A stretch of 41,068 nucleotides of DNA. It comes from a virus. The stretch's first letter is position 1. Each line of letters opens with the position of its first letter. This document shows positions 29,130-38,878 of this stretch, one piece after another. The stretch is taken from positions 1 to 41,068 of the IMG/VR virus record IMGVR_UViG_3300043449_001374; one strand, written 5' to 3'. Both the position numbers and the translations under genes were made by a program. The notes under the pieces were generated by a model. The model made no database searches and was not told the origin of the DNA. It saw only the letters and a list, made by a program, of their open reading frames with translations.

Positions 29130-29579
29130 ATGAGTGCATATGTCGGGCGTGACGTGCTGGTGGAATACGCCATCGCCACGGAAACCGCCGCCCAATCCGG
29201 CCTGGTGTTCAGCACCCTGGGCATGATGCGGGACAAGGAGCTGTCCATCTCCTGGGACACCGTGGACACCACGGGCGACAAGTCCCCGAGCCAGACGCGC
29301 CAGTCCCTGGTGACGTTCAAGTCGGTGGAGTTCTCCGGCTCCGGCGTGAGCTACGACGACGCGGTGCACAACCAGCTCGCCTTCGAGCAGCACGTCGTCA
29401 ACCCGCCGTCGGCCACGCAGAACCAGCCGAAGGTCTGGCTGCGCATCACCTACCCGAACAAGGTCTACATCGGCCCGTTCATCGTGTCCGAGTTCTCCAA
29501 CTCCAACGCGTACGACGCCGAGTCCACCTGGTCGATCACCGCCAACAGCAACGGCGCGGTGTCGCTGTCCGCGCTGTAA
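29130..29579 (+). CDS. Major tail tube protein
   Basis: 149 residues after TAAGGAGGGCC. Beta-rich with YVGRDVLVEYAIATET, then LSISWDTVDTTGDKSPSQTR and VEFSGSGVSYDD, ending DAESTWSITANSNGAVSLSAL. The W-D-T-V-D-T-T-x-D pattern is typical of siphovirus tail tube proteins of the TP901-1/lambda V type. It polymerises around the tape measure. Confidence 0.78.
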   Translation: MSAYVGRDVLVEYAIATETAAQSGLVFSTLGMMRDKELSISWDTVDTTGDKSPSQTRQSLVTFKSVEFSGSGVSYDDAVHNQLAFEQHVVNPPSATQNQPKVWLRITYPNKVYIGPFIVSEFSNSNAYDAESTWSITANSNGAVSLSAL

Positions 29580-29588
29580 GGAGCAAGC

Positions 29589-29936
29589 ATGGCTGTCATC
29601 TCTTCCACCTCCATGAAGGGTGTGCTGGGCGCTCAGACGCTCACCGTCACGACCCTCGGCGCCAGCGACACGCTGCCCTACGACCCGAACAAGAAGCAGG
29701 CGCTGCTGCTGCTGAACCAGACGGCCGGCAGCCTGACGGCGACCATCGACGGCGACGGCGGCACCACCGTCCCGGTGGATGGCCTGGGGGCTGTCAACGT
29801 GGCCTCTGGCCTGCAGATCGTCGTCGCCGCGAGCGAGGTCCGCATGGTGATGCTGCCCACGGTCCGCCACTACCTGCAGGGCGTGGTCACCGTCAGCGGC
29901 GCCTCGGGCCTGAAGGCCGTGATTGTGGAGGTCTGA
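29589..29936 (+). CDS. Beta-rich tail-region protein of unknown function
   Basis: 115 residues after AAGGAGC. Sequence is strand-rich and Thr/Gly/Val heavy (LTVTTLGASDTLPYDPNKKQ; LTATIDGDGGTTVPVDGLGA). It sits between the tail tube and the chaperone-like gene and may be a tail-tube decoration or Ig-like accessory. Family not recognised. Confidence 0.55.
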   Translation: MAVISSTSMKGVLGAQTLTVTTLGASDTLPYDPNKKQALLLLNQTAGSLTATIDGDGGTTVPVDGLGAVNVASGLQIVVAASEVRMVMLPTVRHYLQGVVTVSGASGLKAVIVEV

Positions 29937-30511
29937 TGCCCGACGCGCTCATGCCCGAGCTGGGGCATGTCCGCGTCACGGTCGCCGGCCAGGATCACGA
30001 CTTCGTTCCGTCCCTGGCCGCGATCAACAGCCTGGGCTCCGGGGCCGAGATCATCCAGACGGCCGCCGATCTTCACGACCGGCGGCCGTTGTTCTTCCTG
30101 GCCGCCGCGCGGGCTGTGATGCTGGCGTGCTACCGGGGCGACCCGGAGGCTCTGCTGCCGCTGATCGGCTGGCAGGAGGACGGCTGCGACTACCCGGGCG
30201 CCATGCCCCAGGCCGAGCTGCTGGCCGTGGCCCGTCACCTCATCCAACACGGCACGGCCGGCAAGGCCAAGCCGGGCAGCAGCCGCGGCCAGTACACGGC
30301 CGAGTTCAGCGTGGCGCAGCACGTCGCGGCCGCGGTGGCGCACCTCGGCGTGTCGCGCGCTGACGCTCTGGCCATGACGATGACCGAGATGCAGACGCTC
30401 ATCGAGGCGAAGTTCCCCGAGGCGCGCGCCAAGGAGGTGCCGAGCCGCGAGGAGTACCGCAAGCAGCTGGCCGCCATCATGGCCAAGCGAAAGGGCAAGC
30501 GTGTCCACTGA
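29936..30511 (+). CDS. Tail assembly chaperone-position protein (DUF6246-like)
   Basis: 191 residues; ATG overlaps the previous stop as TGATG. Helical, with DFVPSLAAINSLGSGAEIIQ, ARAVMLACYRGDPEALLPLI and a C terminus SREEYRKQLAAIMAKRKGKR. It occupies the place of the gpG/gpGT chaperones immediately before the tape measure. I see no clear slippery heptamer, and it seems a single frame. Its stop overlaps the tape measure's GTG start region. Confidence 0.6.
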   Translation: MPDALMPELGHVRVTVAGQDHDFVPSLAAINSLGSGAEIIQTAADLHDRRPLFFLAAARAVMLACYRGDPEALLPLIGWQEDGCDYPGAMPQAELLAVARHLIQHGTAGKAKPGSSRGQYTAEFSVAQHVAAAVAHLGVSRADALAMTMTEMQTLIEAKFPEARAKEVPSREEYRKQLAAIMAKRKGKRVH

Positions 30512-32888
30512 GCAAGTCGGCGCGATCGAGTACGTCGCCAGCATCGAGCTGCAGCAGTTCGTGCGCGACCAGCGCCGGCTGTCTGCCGGCCTGGGCGAGG
30601 TCGAGAAGGACGGCGGCCGCTTCACGGCAACGCTCACGAAGGTGGCCGCGGCGGTGAACGTGCTGGCCGCTGCCATGGCCGCGGTCAAGGTCGCCCGGAT
30701 GGCGGACGAGTTCCGCACGCTCGAGGCGCGCGTCTCGGTGGTGGCCGGCAACGTCGAAGCCGGCGCGGCCGCCTTCAAGGCCCTGAACGACATCAGCACG
30801 CGCACCCAGACGGCGGTGGCAAGCAATGTCGAGCTCTTCACGCGCCTGAACAGCGCCATCGTTCAGCTGGGCGGCACCCAGGCCGACACGCTGCGGGTGA
30901 CGGAGCTCGTCTCCAAGGCGATCAAGGTCTCAGGCGCCTCGGCCGCTGAGGCTGCATCAGCGCAGGTTCAGTTCGCCCAGGCGCTCGGCTCCGGCAAGCT
31001 GGCCGGCGACGAGCTCAAGTCCCTGCTCGAGTCGTCGCCCTACCTGATGCGCCAGCTGGCCGACTCCATGGGCGTGCCGGTCGGCGCGCTCAAGAAGATG
31101 GGCGAGGAGGGCGAGCTCACTTCGCAGCGCGTGATCGAAGCGCTCGGCAAGGCGGCCGGCCGCATCAGCGCGGACTTCGAGAAGATCCCGCCGACCATTG
31201 AAGGCTCAATGCAGGTGGCCCGGGATGCTGCCTCGCGCGCCGCGGTGGAGTTCGACAAGCTCTCGGGCGGGTCTACGGCACTCACCGGCACCATCAAGGG
31301 CGTGGGCGACGTGCTGGACCGCCTGGCGGTGCAGTTCGCTGTCGCCTCCGGAGCCGGTGACGAGCTCGGCAAGAACGACGCGGTGAGCGCCTGGGCGAAG
31401 GAGACGCGCACCGCGCTGTCCTATGTGGTCGATGCTGCCGACATCGCCTGGCAGACGCTCAGCGTGCTGGGGCGAAACGTTGCCTTCGTGTTCAAGGGCG
31501 TCGGCACTGAGATCGGCGGCATCGGCGCCCAGATTGCGGCCGTCATGCGCGGCGACTTCGCCGGCGCCAAGGCCATCGGCGACGAGATGAAGCGCGACGC
31601 CGAGCAGCGGCGTAAGGAGCTGGACGCGGCCGATGCTGCGACCCTATCCAGGGCTCAGACCATGGGCGCGAAGATGCGCCAGGCCTGGGCCGCCGGGCAG
31701 GCCGACTACAGCAACGAGGGACGCACCGCCGGCCCCAAGGCTGGCGGCCCTCTGCCGACCGGCCCGGCGGACTCTGGCAAGGGGCACAAGTTCGACGCCG
31801 AGGCCTACCTCGCCTCGCTGCGGCAGGCCAGCCTGCAGGGCCTGGCGCTGGTGGACGAGCGCGAGAAGAACCAGCTGGCCACGGCGCAGAAGCACTACGC
31901 GCAGGGCGAGATCAACCTGCAACAGCACGAGGCGGCCAAGACCGAGATCATGCGCGCCGCCGAGGCCGAGCGCAGCAAGATCTACCAGCAGAACCAGGAT
32001 GCCGCACTGGCGGCCGCGGAACAGAAGCGGCGCGACATCGAAGAGGCCGCCAAGGCCCAGGCCGAAGCGGAGAAGGCGGAGGCCGACAAGCGCGGTCAAG
32101 GTCAGGCCATGGCGCAGGACCTCATCATCGGTGAAGACCCGGTGGCGAAGCTGCAGGCTGAGCTCGAGGCGAAAAGCGCGCTGCTCGCGCAGTACGCGGC
32201 GCTGGACCAGGCGAACCTTGAGCTCTATGCCCAGGCGAAGGTGGCGCTGGAGCAGCAGACCGCCGAGAAGATCGCTGCGATCAAGGAGCAGCAGCGGCAG
32301 CAGGAGATGGCGCTCATTGGCGCTCAACTCCAGAACACTGCATACCTGTTCGACTCGATGGCAGGCCTTGCTGCAGCGTTCGGAGGAAAGCAGTCCGGCG
32401 TCTACAAGGCAATGTTCGCAGCCTCAAAGGCGTTTGCTATCGCAGATGCCACCGTGAAGCTCTACGCCGCTGCGACTCAGGCGATGGCCGACCCGTCAGC
32501 GCTGACGCTCCCTCAGAAGCTGGCGAACTATGGGGCCGTGCTGTCGGCCGGCGCCGGCCTGCTCAATCAGATCAAGGGCGCCACCTTCGGCGGCGGCCGC
32601 CAGTACGGCGGCCCCGTGGACGCCGGCACGATGTACCGCGTCAACGAGACGGGCCGGCCCGAGATGTTCACGGCCCGCTCTGGCGAGCAGTACATGCTCC
32701 CCACGAAGAACGGCAAGGTGACGCCCGCCAACAAGGTGGGGCAGGGCGGCCAGGCCGTCGCCCGCGCCAACGACGGCCCCGTGAACATCAATCTCAAGGG
32801 CGTCGCCATGCCCAACGGCATGTTCGCCATCAACCCGGGCGACCTGGCGGACGCGATCCGGCAGGCCCGCCGCGACATGTTCCTCTGA
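30501..32888 (+). CDS. Tail tape measure protein
   Basis: 795 residues, GTG start inside the end of the chaperone-position gene. The tape-measure N-terminal domain is clear (MADEFRTLEARVSVVAGNVE; TAVASNVELFTRLNSAIVQL; LAGDELKSLLESSPYLMRQL). A central amphipathic segment and long Ala/Glu/Lys helices (AAEQKRRDIEEAAKAQAEAE) follow, and the C terminus ends with a conserved RYGG-like GGGRQYGGPVDAGTMYRVNE segment. Length sets tail length; at about 0.15 nm per residue this would give a tail of roughly 120 nm. Confidence 0.92.
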   Translation: MSTEQVGAIEYVASIELQQFVRDQRRLSAGLGEVEKDGGRFTATLTKVAAAVNVLAAAMAAVKVARMADEFRTLEARVSVVAGNVEAGAAAFKALNDISTRTQTAVASNVELFTRLNSAIVQLGGTQADTLRVTELVSKAIKVSGASAAEAASAQVQFAQALGSGKLAGDELKSLLESSPYLMRQLADSMGVPVGALKKMGEEGELTSQRVIEALGKAAGRISADFEKIPPTIEGSMQVARDAASRAAVEFDKLSGGSTALTGTIKGVGDVLDRLAVQFAVASGAGDELGKNDAVSAWAKETRTALSYVVDAADIAWQTLSVLGRNVAFVFKGVGTEIGGIGAQIAAVMRGDFAGAKAIGDEMKRDAEQRRKELDAADAATLSRAQTMGAKMRQAWAAGQADYSNEGRTAGPKAGGPLPTGPADSGKGHKFDAEAYLASLRQASLQGLALVDEREKNQLATAQKHYAQGEINLQQHEAAKTEIMRAAEAERSKIYQQNQDAALAAAEQKRRDIEEAAKAQAEAEKAEADKRGQGQAMAQDLIIGEDPVAKLQAELEAKSALLAQYAALDQANLELYAQAKVALEQQTAEKIAAIKEQQRQQEMALIGAQLQNTAYLFDSMAGLAAAFGGKQSGVYKAMFAASKAFAIADATVKLYAAATQAMADPSALTLPQKLANYGAVLSAGAGLLNQIKGATFGGGRQYGGPVDAGTMYRVNETGRPEMFTARSGEQYMLPTKNGKVTPANKVGQGGQAVARANDGPVNINLKGVAMPNGMFAINPGDLADAIRQARRDMFL

Positions 32889-32892
32889 CGCC

Positions 32893-34032
32893 ATGCAGGT
32901 CTACCCCGATCTCCCGTCCCAGCTGTGGCCCGTGAAGCGTGAGAGCGTGTGGGACGGCCTGCACGTTGAGGCCACGCCCACCGGCCGCGAGTTCCGCTCC
33001 CTGTCGTCCACCTACCCGCGGCGCCGGTACGAGCTGAAGTACGGCGCGCTGGCCCGCGTGGAGGCTGAACGGCTCATCGAGTTCTACGACGCCATGGGCT
33101 CAGGCTTCGGCGCCTTCCTATTCCGGGACCGCGACGACGATCGTGTGACGCTGCAGGAGGTGGCTGTCACGGATGGCGTGAGCACGACTTGGCAGTTGGG
33201 GCGGGCGCCGAACAATGTGCCGAAGAACATGCTCGCCTATTCCGGCTCGATGCAGAGTGGATGGGCGTTGAGCGATGCAACCAGGTCCGTTGTCTATCCT
33301 TCGCGCGACACGCTGGACGCCTGCCAGTTGACCGAGTCGACCAGCAACGCGCAGCACTACCTCAGCCTGCAGGAAATGGCGGTGGTGCCTGGCCAAGAGT
33401 ACACATTCGCGGCAAAGCTCCTGCCGGCCGGGCGATCCAAGATCAGAATGTCTGTGATCGACCACACCGCTGGTGCCACGGTCGGCTATGCAGATGTTGA
33501 CCTCTGTGCCGGTGAGACGAGCCTATCCGGCGTCGCGACAGCCGCCGGCGTGGAATGGTTGGCTGGCGGCATGCGCCTGGGCTGGGTCACGCTGACCCTC
33601 GGAGCAGCAACTTCTTCTGTGCGGGTGCGATTTACTCTGCTCAATGCCAGTGGCATCGGGGCCTACACTGGAGACGGCTCCAGTGGCGCCATCCTGGCAG
33701 ACGCTGAGTTGTACGGTGGCCGATTCGTCGGGCTGGCGCAGCGCACACACAGCAGCGTGGCGCCTCAGTTCCTCGCGCCAATCTTCGACCTGGCCGGCGC
33801 GCCGAGCATCTACCTGTCCGACCCCGCCGGCCTGGTGCTCCAGACATCCGGCTACACGATCAACGCCACGGGGTCGGTTGTGTTCTCCTCGGCGCCAGCG
33901 GCGGGGAAGAAGCTCCTGTGGTCGGGTGGCTTCTACCACCGGGCCCGCTTCGAGGACGGCGGAGACACCGACCAGTTCGCGCGCACGCTCTACCGCTCAG
34001 GCACTGTCCGCATCATCACGGTGAAGCCATAA
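32893..34032 (+). CDS. DUF2460 distal tail protein with an inserted sugar-binding-like domain
   Basis: 379 residues against about 200-215 for plain DUF2460. The family halves are at 1-106 (FRSLSSTYPRRRYELKYGAL; FYDAMGSGFGAFLFRDRDDD) and about 283-379 (IYLSDPAGLVLQTSGYTINA; KKLLWSGGFYHRARFEDGGD). Between them, about 107-282, lies a jelly-roll-like segment (QHYLSLQEMAVVPGQEYTFA; RMSVIDHTAGATVGYADVDL) resembling carbohydrate-binding modules. DUF2460 proteins form the distal tail next to the hub. The insert's codons are less GC-rich, suggesting acquisition for receptor binding. Confidence 0.78.
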   Translation: MQVYPDLPSQLWPVKRESVWDGLHVEATPTGREFRSLSSTYPRRRYELKYGALARVEAERLIEFYDAMGSGFGAFLFRDRDDDRVTLQEVAVTDGVSTTWQLGRAPNNVPKNMLAYSGSMQSGWALSDATRSVVYPSRDTLDACQLTESTSNAQHYLSLQEMAVVPGQEYTFAAKLLPAGRSKIRMSVIDHTAGATVGYADVDLCAGETSLSGVATAAGVEWLAGGMRLGWVTLTLGAATSSVRVRFTLLNASGIGAYTGDGSSGAILADAELYGGRFVGLAQRTHSSVAPQFLAPIFDLAGAPSIYLSDPAGLVLQTSGYTINATGSVVFSSAPAAGKKLLWSGGFYHRARFEDGGDTDQFARTLYRSGTVRIITVKP

Positions 34033-34045
34033 GAGCACACCGACG

Positions 34046-34939
34046 ATGAAGACTCCCATCTGGGAACTGAGCCCAGGCCACCTCGTCTCCTGGCTGCTGG
34101 CCAACAAGGAGGCGAAGCCCATCGACCTGTGGTCGATCACGCTGCAGAACGGCACCGAGCTGCTGTACTCGGGCACCGATGTGGCCGTGACGGTCAACGG
34201 CAAGACCTACGGGCTGGGACCCCACTTCGAGCGCGAGCGCGTGAGCCAGCGCATGGGCGTGTCGGTGGATGCCATGCGCGTCAGCGTGGTGGCCACCGAT
34301 GACCACACGATCAACGGCGTGCCGATCCTGCGCGCGATGGCGCAGGACGCGTTCCGCGGCGCGGAGGTGTCGGTGGCCTGGTGCTTGCTGGACATGGCCA
34401 ACCAGCCGCAGGGCATCGTGGGAGGGTTCTCAGGCACCTTCGGCGACGTCTCTTCGGCCACCCGGTACAAATCGAAGTTCACTGTGCGCTCGAAGCTCAG
34501 TCTGCTGGACACGCAGGTGCCCAGTGAGGTGTATCAGCCTGGGTGCAAGAACCGGCTCTTCTCGGGCCGGTGCGGGGTGTCTGAAGCGGCCTTCACGGTG
34601 GCAGGCACGGTGGCATCGGCCACGGCGGACCGCCGCCAGATCACCAGCACCTCAGCGGCCGTGATCGCCAAGCCGACGGGCTGGGCCGCCCTTGGAACGC
34701 TGCGATTCACCGGCGGCCCGAACAACGGGCAGAGCCGGCCGGTGCGCGTGCACACCCTCTCAGGCGGCATTGCCACGCTGGAGGCCATCTACCCGTTCCC
34801 CTTCATGCCGCTCGCGGGCAACTCGTTCCAGCTGCTGGCAGGCTGCGACAAGACCTACAACACCTGCAGCACGAAGTTCTCCAACGGGGCGCGCCTCCGC
34901 GGCGAGCAGTTCGTGCCGCCGCCGGAGTCAATCGCATGA
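34046..34939 (+). CDS. DUF2163 tail tip protein
   Basis: 297 residues. Typical features: IDLWSITLQNGTELLYSGTD near the N terminus, and conserved cysteines in YQPGCKNRLFSGRCG and LAGCDKTYNTCSTKFSN followed by RGEQFVP. This family (with a C-terminal Cys-containing Phage_BR0599-type region) forms part of the tail tip hub between DUF2460 and NlpC/P60 proteins, exactly as arranged here. The cysteines may bind an iron-sulfur cluster as in lambda gpL; that is family inference. Confidence 0.85.
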   Translation: MKTPIWELSPGHLVSWLLANKEAKPIDLWSITLQNGTELLYSGTDVAVTVNGKTYGLGPHFERERVSQRMGVSVDAMRVSVVATDDHTINGVPILRAMAQDAFRGAEVSVAWCLLDMANQPQGIVGGFSGTFGDVSSATRYKSKFTVRSKLSLLDTQVPSEVYQPGCKNRLFSGRCGVSEAAFTVAGTVASATADRRQITSTSAAVIAKPTGWAALGTLRFTGGPNNGQSRPVRVHTLSGGIATLEAIYPFPFMPLAGNSFQLLAGCDKTYNTCSTKFSNGARLRGEQFVPPPESIA

Positions 34940-35376
34940 GCCGCGAGAGCGTTGTGCAGTGCGCCCTGGGCTGGATGGGCACCCCGTACCGCCACCGGCA
35001 GCGGGTCAAAGGGGTTGGGGTGGACTGCGCCCAGATCCTGGCCGCCGTCTATGAGGAGGCTGGGATCATCGCCCCGATCGACCTGGGCGACTACCCGGTG
35101 CAGTGGCACCTGCATCACGAGCGCGAGCTCTACCTGGAGTGGCTGGCGCACGCGGGCGCCTGGCGCATCGATGGCGACCCGCTTCCCGGCGACATCGGCG
35201 TCTGGAAGTTCGGTCTCACCCACAGCCACGGCGGCATCGTGATCGAGGGCGGGCCCGACCCGCTGGTGCTGCACAGCTTCATCAAGGCGCGGCGCGGGGT
35301 GACCCTCTGCCGCGCGGCTTCCGAGCAGCCGCTGGCCGGTTCCGAGAGCGTTCAGTACTGGAGGATCATCCCGTGA
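34936..35376 (+). CDS. NlpC/P60 tail-associated peptidase
   Basis: 146 residues. Catalytic Cys31 lies in GVGVDCAQ, and the His is in LTHSHGGIVIEGG near residue 98. ALGWMGTPYRHRQRVKGVGV is the family's N-terminal box. It corresponds to the peptidase half of lambda gpK and would open peptidoglycan during DNA entry or act in tip assembly. Overlaps its neighbours at both ends (ATGA, GTGA). Confidence 0.88.
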   Translation: MSRESVVQCALGWMGTPYRHRQRVKGVGVDCAQILAAVYEEAGIIAPIDLGDYPVQWHLHHERELYLEWLAHAGAWRIDGDPLPGDIGVWKFGLTHSHGGIVIEGGPDPLVLHSFIKARRGVTLCRAASEQPLAGSESVQYWRIIP

Positions 35377-38300
35377 GCGGGCAGACCATCCGCAACAGCG
35401 AGACCAAGCTCGAGGCGCTGACCCTGCAATCGTCGGCCCACGGCGTGGTCATCCCGGTGGTTGGTGGCGTGGCGCGAGTCGCTGGCAACCTGATCGACTA
35501 CTTCGACTTCACGGCTCACCCAAAGACCGAGACGGAAGGCGGCAAGGGCGGCGTGGAGACGCAGAACACCACGTACAGCTACACCGTTTCCGTGATCATG
35601 GGGGTCGCGCACGGACGCGTTTATGCGGGTGACGTCTGGAAGGGCAAGTCCTTCTACAACGGCGGCCCGACCGGCACGCAGATCGCGCGCTCCACCAGCA
35701 CGTACGCGGTGCCGGCCTCAGGCGCCATGACCTACACGCTGCCGCAGGCGGCGTTCATAGGCGCGCCGCTGGTGGCCTACTCGGGCGCCGGCAAGGTCCA
35801 GGTCCTGTCCGACGAGGCAGACTACAAGGTGGTCGGCACGACGCTGACCGTGCTGCGCGACGCGTGGCGCGGGAAGACGCTCACCATCGCCTACCAATAC
35901 GCCACGGTCACTCCGGCACACCCTGGCCTGACCACCCTGGGCCTGTCCTTCGCCTACGGCGCCGCGGACCAGACGGCGCCAGCCTGGGTAACCAGCAGCG
36001 ACCCGTCGCGCGCGCGCTCCTACCCATACTTGGCCTACTTGCACGGCCAGGACTACGCCCTTGGCTCGGGCGCGTCGATCGAGAACCACTCGATGGAGGT
36101 GGTTGGGTTCGGTGCCTACCGCCACGGTTCCACGAAGCCGGACTGCAACATCGCAGAGTTCGTGGCCTGGCTGCTCGGCCATGCAGAGATCGGCGCAGGC
36201 CTGCCGGCCGGCGCGCTTGACGTGTCCGACTGGATCGCCTACTGCCAGGCCGCCGGCCTGCTCATGAGCCCGGCGCTCACCACGCAGATGCGCGGCGGCG
36301 ACCTGCTGCAGCGTGCATGCGAGCTGACAAACAGCATCGTGGTGCAGAGCTACAACACCATCAAGGTGCTGCCGCTGTGCGACGTGGAGATCACCGGCAA
36401 CGGCGTGACATACACGCCAAACACCACGCCCGTCTACGACCTCACCGACGACTGGATGATCGGCAATCCGCCGTTCACGCGGACGGTGAGGCAGTCGGAC
36501 GACCGCTACAACCACGTCAAGGTCGAATACAACGATCGGGCCAACTACTACAACAAGAGCATCGCCGAAGCGCAGGACGACGGCGACATCGCGCTCAACG
36601 GCCGACGAACGAAGAGCACCATCACCGCGCCGTGGATCTGCGACGCAAACGTGGCTCGCCTCGTGGCCCAGCTCACCATGCAGCGCGACCTCAACATCGC
36701 CGGCGGTGGCACCTGCCGGCTGCCCTGGGCGTTCTGCCTGCTGGATGTGGGCGACCTGGTGAACGTGGCCGATCCGGTGCTGGGCGACGAGCTCTGGCCT
36801 ATGCGCATCACGCGCATCGATGAGGACCAGGACGGGTTCCTGTCGCTCACGCTGGAGGATTGGCCGCTCGGGACGGCCGCGCCGACGGCGTACACGGTCG
36901 AGGTGCCGGGCGGATACCTGCACAACTACAACGCCGACCCGGGCAACATCGACACGCCGGCCATCTTCGAAGGTCCGGCTGCTCTGGCCGACGGTACCGG
37001 CATCGAGGTGATGGTGGCCGCCCGCGGGCTGAACGCCGACTGGGGTGGCTGCCATGTGTGGGTGAGCTTCGACGGCACGAACTACCAGCGGATGGCCACC
37101 ATCTATGGTGCGTCACGGTACGGACGGCTGAACGGCGCCATCACCGACGTCTCGTCGTCAATGGCGGTGGACGAGCTTGGAGATGCCGAGCTGGCGCCTG
37201 GCTCACTGGACGACGCGCAGAACCTCGTGACGCTGTGTTACCTCGGCGGCACCACGCCGGAGTATGTCGCTTATGAGGGCGCCACGCTGACGGGGCCCGG
37301 CGCCTACACCCTCTCGGGCTTGGTGCGCGCCGCGTACAGCTCGCCGGCCAACGCCAGGGCGGACAACTCGCGCTTCGTGCGCATCGATGACCGTGTGGCG
37401 CGGTCCGGGCCGCTGGACGCCGCACTGGTCGGCAAGCAGATCCGCATCAAGGCCTGCAGCTTCAACCGGTACGGTCGTAACGTCCAGTCCCTGGCGGACG
37501 TAACGGCCTATACCTACACGATCACCGGCACGCCGGCCGGGTTCGACCCAGGCCTGAACGGGAAGGGCGTGGTGCTGAAGGCGTCTGCGCTCACCTTCCT
37601 GTATCCGAAGGCCGGTGGCGTCACGCCGTCGAGCATCACGCTCACGCCTGAGCGGAAGGGCGGGCTGAAGGGCGCTGTGGTGTGGTCGGTCGTCTCTGGC
37701 ACTGCCACGCTCACGGGCACCGGAGACACGCGCACGCTGACGGCCGCCGACCTCACGACCGACTCGGCACGCATCCGCGCATCGGTCACCGACGCCGTGT
37801 CCACCTACTCCGACGACGTCACCATCTCCAAGGTGGTGGACGGCGCCGACGGCGGGGACGCTCCGCTGCTGTCTCTGCAGTGCACCGCCCAGGCCTTCAC
37901 GTACGACAAGGCGGGCAGCCCGCTGCCAACGTCGCAGACCATCACCTTCACGGCCGCGCTTCAGAACCTGAGCGGCACGGCGACATTCACCTGCACACGG
38001 TACGACGCCGCCGGCGCGTCGCTCGGCACCGTGGCCCTCGGAGGCACTGGCAACACCAGGACGCTCACTCACACGCAGTTCGGCACCGCCCACTACGCCG
38101 TGGTCACGGCCACGCTGTCCGGGCTGACGGACACGGAAACCATCGTGCGCCTGCGCGACGGATCTGACGCCATCACCGCGGATCTCACGAACCAGTCGCA
38201 CACGCTGCCGTCTGATGCCCTCGGCAACGTGAGCAGCTATGCCGGCGCGGTCTCCACCCTCGTGATCTACGAGGGGCTCACCGACACGTCGTCGTCCTGG

Positions 38301-38873
38301 ACGTTCAGCCGGACCAACTCCACGGGGGTCACCTCGACGCGATCGGTCAACACTGTGACCGTCACCGCGATGACGTCGGCCGTTGACTCTGGCTACGTTG
38401 ACATCACCGCGACGCGCTCGGGCTACCCATCGGTGACTCGCCGCTTCGTCCTCACCAAGAGCAAGGGAGCGACTGGCCCGGGTCCGGTGGACACGTTCCG
38501 CAGCGTGTCGGCCTTCGGCGTGGCTTCAGGCGGCGGCTCGAAAACGGTCGGGATCCGCTTCGAATCTGACGGCGACATTTCGGTGCGCACCACGACCACT
38601 TCCTACAACGCGCGGTCGACGTGGTACTCGCCTCAGGCGGCCGGCGTTGGGTCCGGCTACTGGGTGAAGGCTGAGCTCATCTCCGGGACGGCGCCTGGCG
38701 TGGGCGGCCTGGACGTGTGGCAGCACCTCGACGCCGACAAGACGTGGGAGCTCACCAGGTCTGGAACAGGCGAGGAGGCGTGCACGCTTCTCATCAGCGT
38801 GGCGGATTCCTCGGCCGGCACCAACATCATCGGCTCCGGCACGTTCTACCTGAGGGCCACCGTGGAGCCGTGA
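35373..38873 (+). CDS. Host-specificity tail tip protein (lambda J-like)
   Basis: 1166 residues from GTG 35373, overlapping the peptidase stop. N-terminal hub region (QSSAHGVVIPVVGGVARVAG; GKGGVETQNTTYSYTVSVIM), a Phage-tail_3-like section at about 250-480 (AYCQAAGLLMSPALTTQMRG; RTVRQSDDRYNHVKVEYNDR), then fibronectin/Ig-like modules from about 735 to 1030 (VVWSVVSGTATLTGTGDTRT; FTCTRYDAAGASLGTVALGG) and a C-terminal domain from about 1040. The C-terminal part probably binds the host receptor. At least two Ig-like units look related. Confidence 0.88.
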   Translation: MSGQTIRNSETKLEALTLQSSAHGVVIPVVGGVARVAGNLIDYFDFTAHPKTETEGGKGGVETQNTTYSYTVSVIMGVAHGRVYAGDVWKGKSFYNGGPTGTQIARSTSTYAVPASGAMTYTLPQAAFIGAPLVAYSGAGKVQVLSDEADYKVVGTTLTVLRDAWRGKTLTIAYQYATVTPAHPGLTTLGLSFAYGAADQTAPAWVTSSDPSRARSYPYLAYLHGQDYALGSGASIENHSMEVVGFGAYRHGSTKPDCNIAEFVAWLLGHAEIGAGLPAGALDVSDWIAYCQAAGLLMSPALTTQMRGGDLLQRACELTNSIVVQSYNTIKVLPLCDVEITGNGVTYTPNTTPVYDLTDDWMIGNPPFTRTVRQSDDRYNHVKVEYNDRANYYNKSIAEAQDDGDIALNGRRTKSTITAPWICDANVARLVAQLTMQRDLNIAGGGTCRLPWAFCLLDVGDLVNVADPVLGDELWPMRITRIDEDQDGFLSLTLEDWPLGTAAPTAYTVEVPGGYLHNYNADPGNIDTPAIFEGPAALADGTGIEVMVAARGLNADWGGCHVWVSFDGTNYQRMATIYGASRYGRLNGAITDVSSSMAVDELGDAELAPGSLDDAQNLVTLCYLGGTTPEYVAYEGATLTGPGAYTLSGLVRAAYSSPANARADNSRFVRIDDRVARSGPLDAALVGKQIRIKACSFNRYGRNVQSLADVTAYTYTITGTPAGFDPGLNGKGVVLKASALTFLYPKAGGVTPSSITLTPERKGGLKGAVVWSVVSGTATLTGTGDTRTLTAADLTTDSARIRASVTDAVSTYSDDVTISKVVDGADGGDAPLLSLQCTAQAFTYDKAGSPLPTSQTITFTAALQNLSGTATFTCTRYDAAGASLGTVALGGTGNTRTLTHTQFGTAHYAVVTATLSGLTDTETIVRLRDGSDAITADLTNQSHTLPSDALGNVSSYAGAVSTLVIYEGLTDTSSSWTFSRTNSTGVTSTRSVNTVTVTAMTSAVDSGYVDITATRSGYPSVTRRFVLTKSKGATGPGPVDTFRSVSAFGVASGGGSKTVGIRFESDGDISVRTTTTSYNARSTWYSPQAAGVGSGYWVKAELISGTAPGVGGLDVWQHLDADKTWELTRSGTGEEACTLLISVADSSAGTNIIGSGTFYLRATVEP

Positions 38874-38878
38874 TGCCG

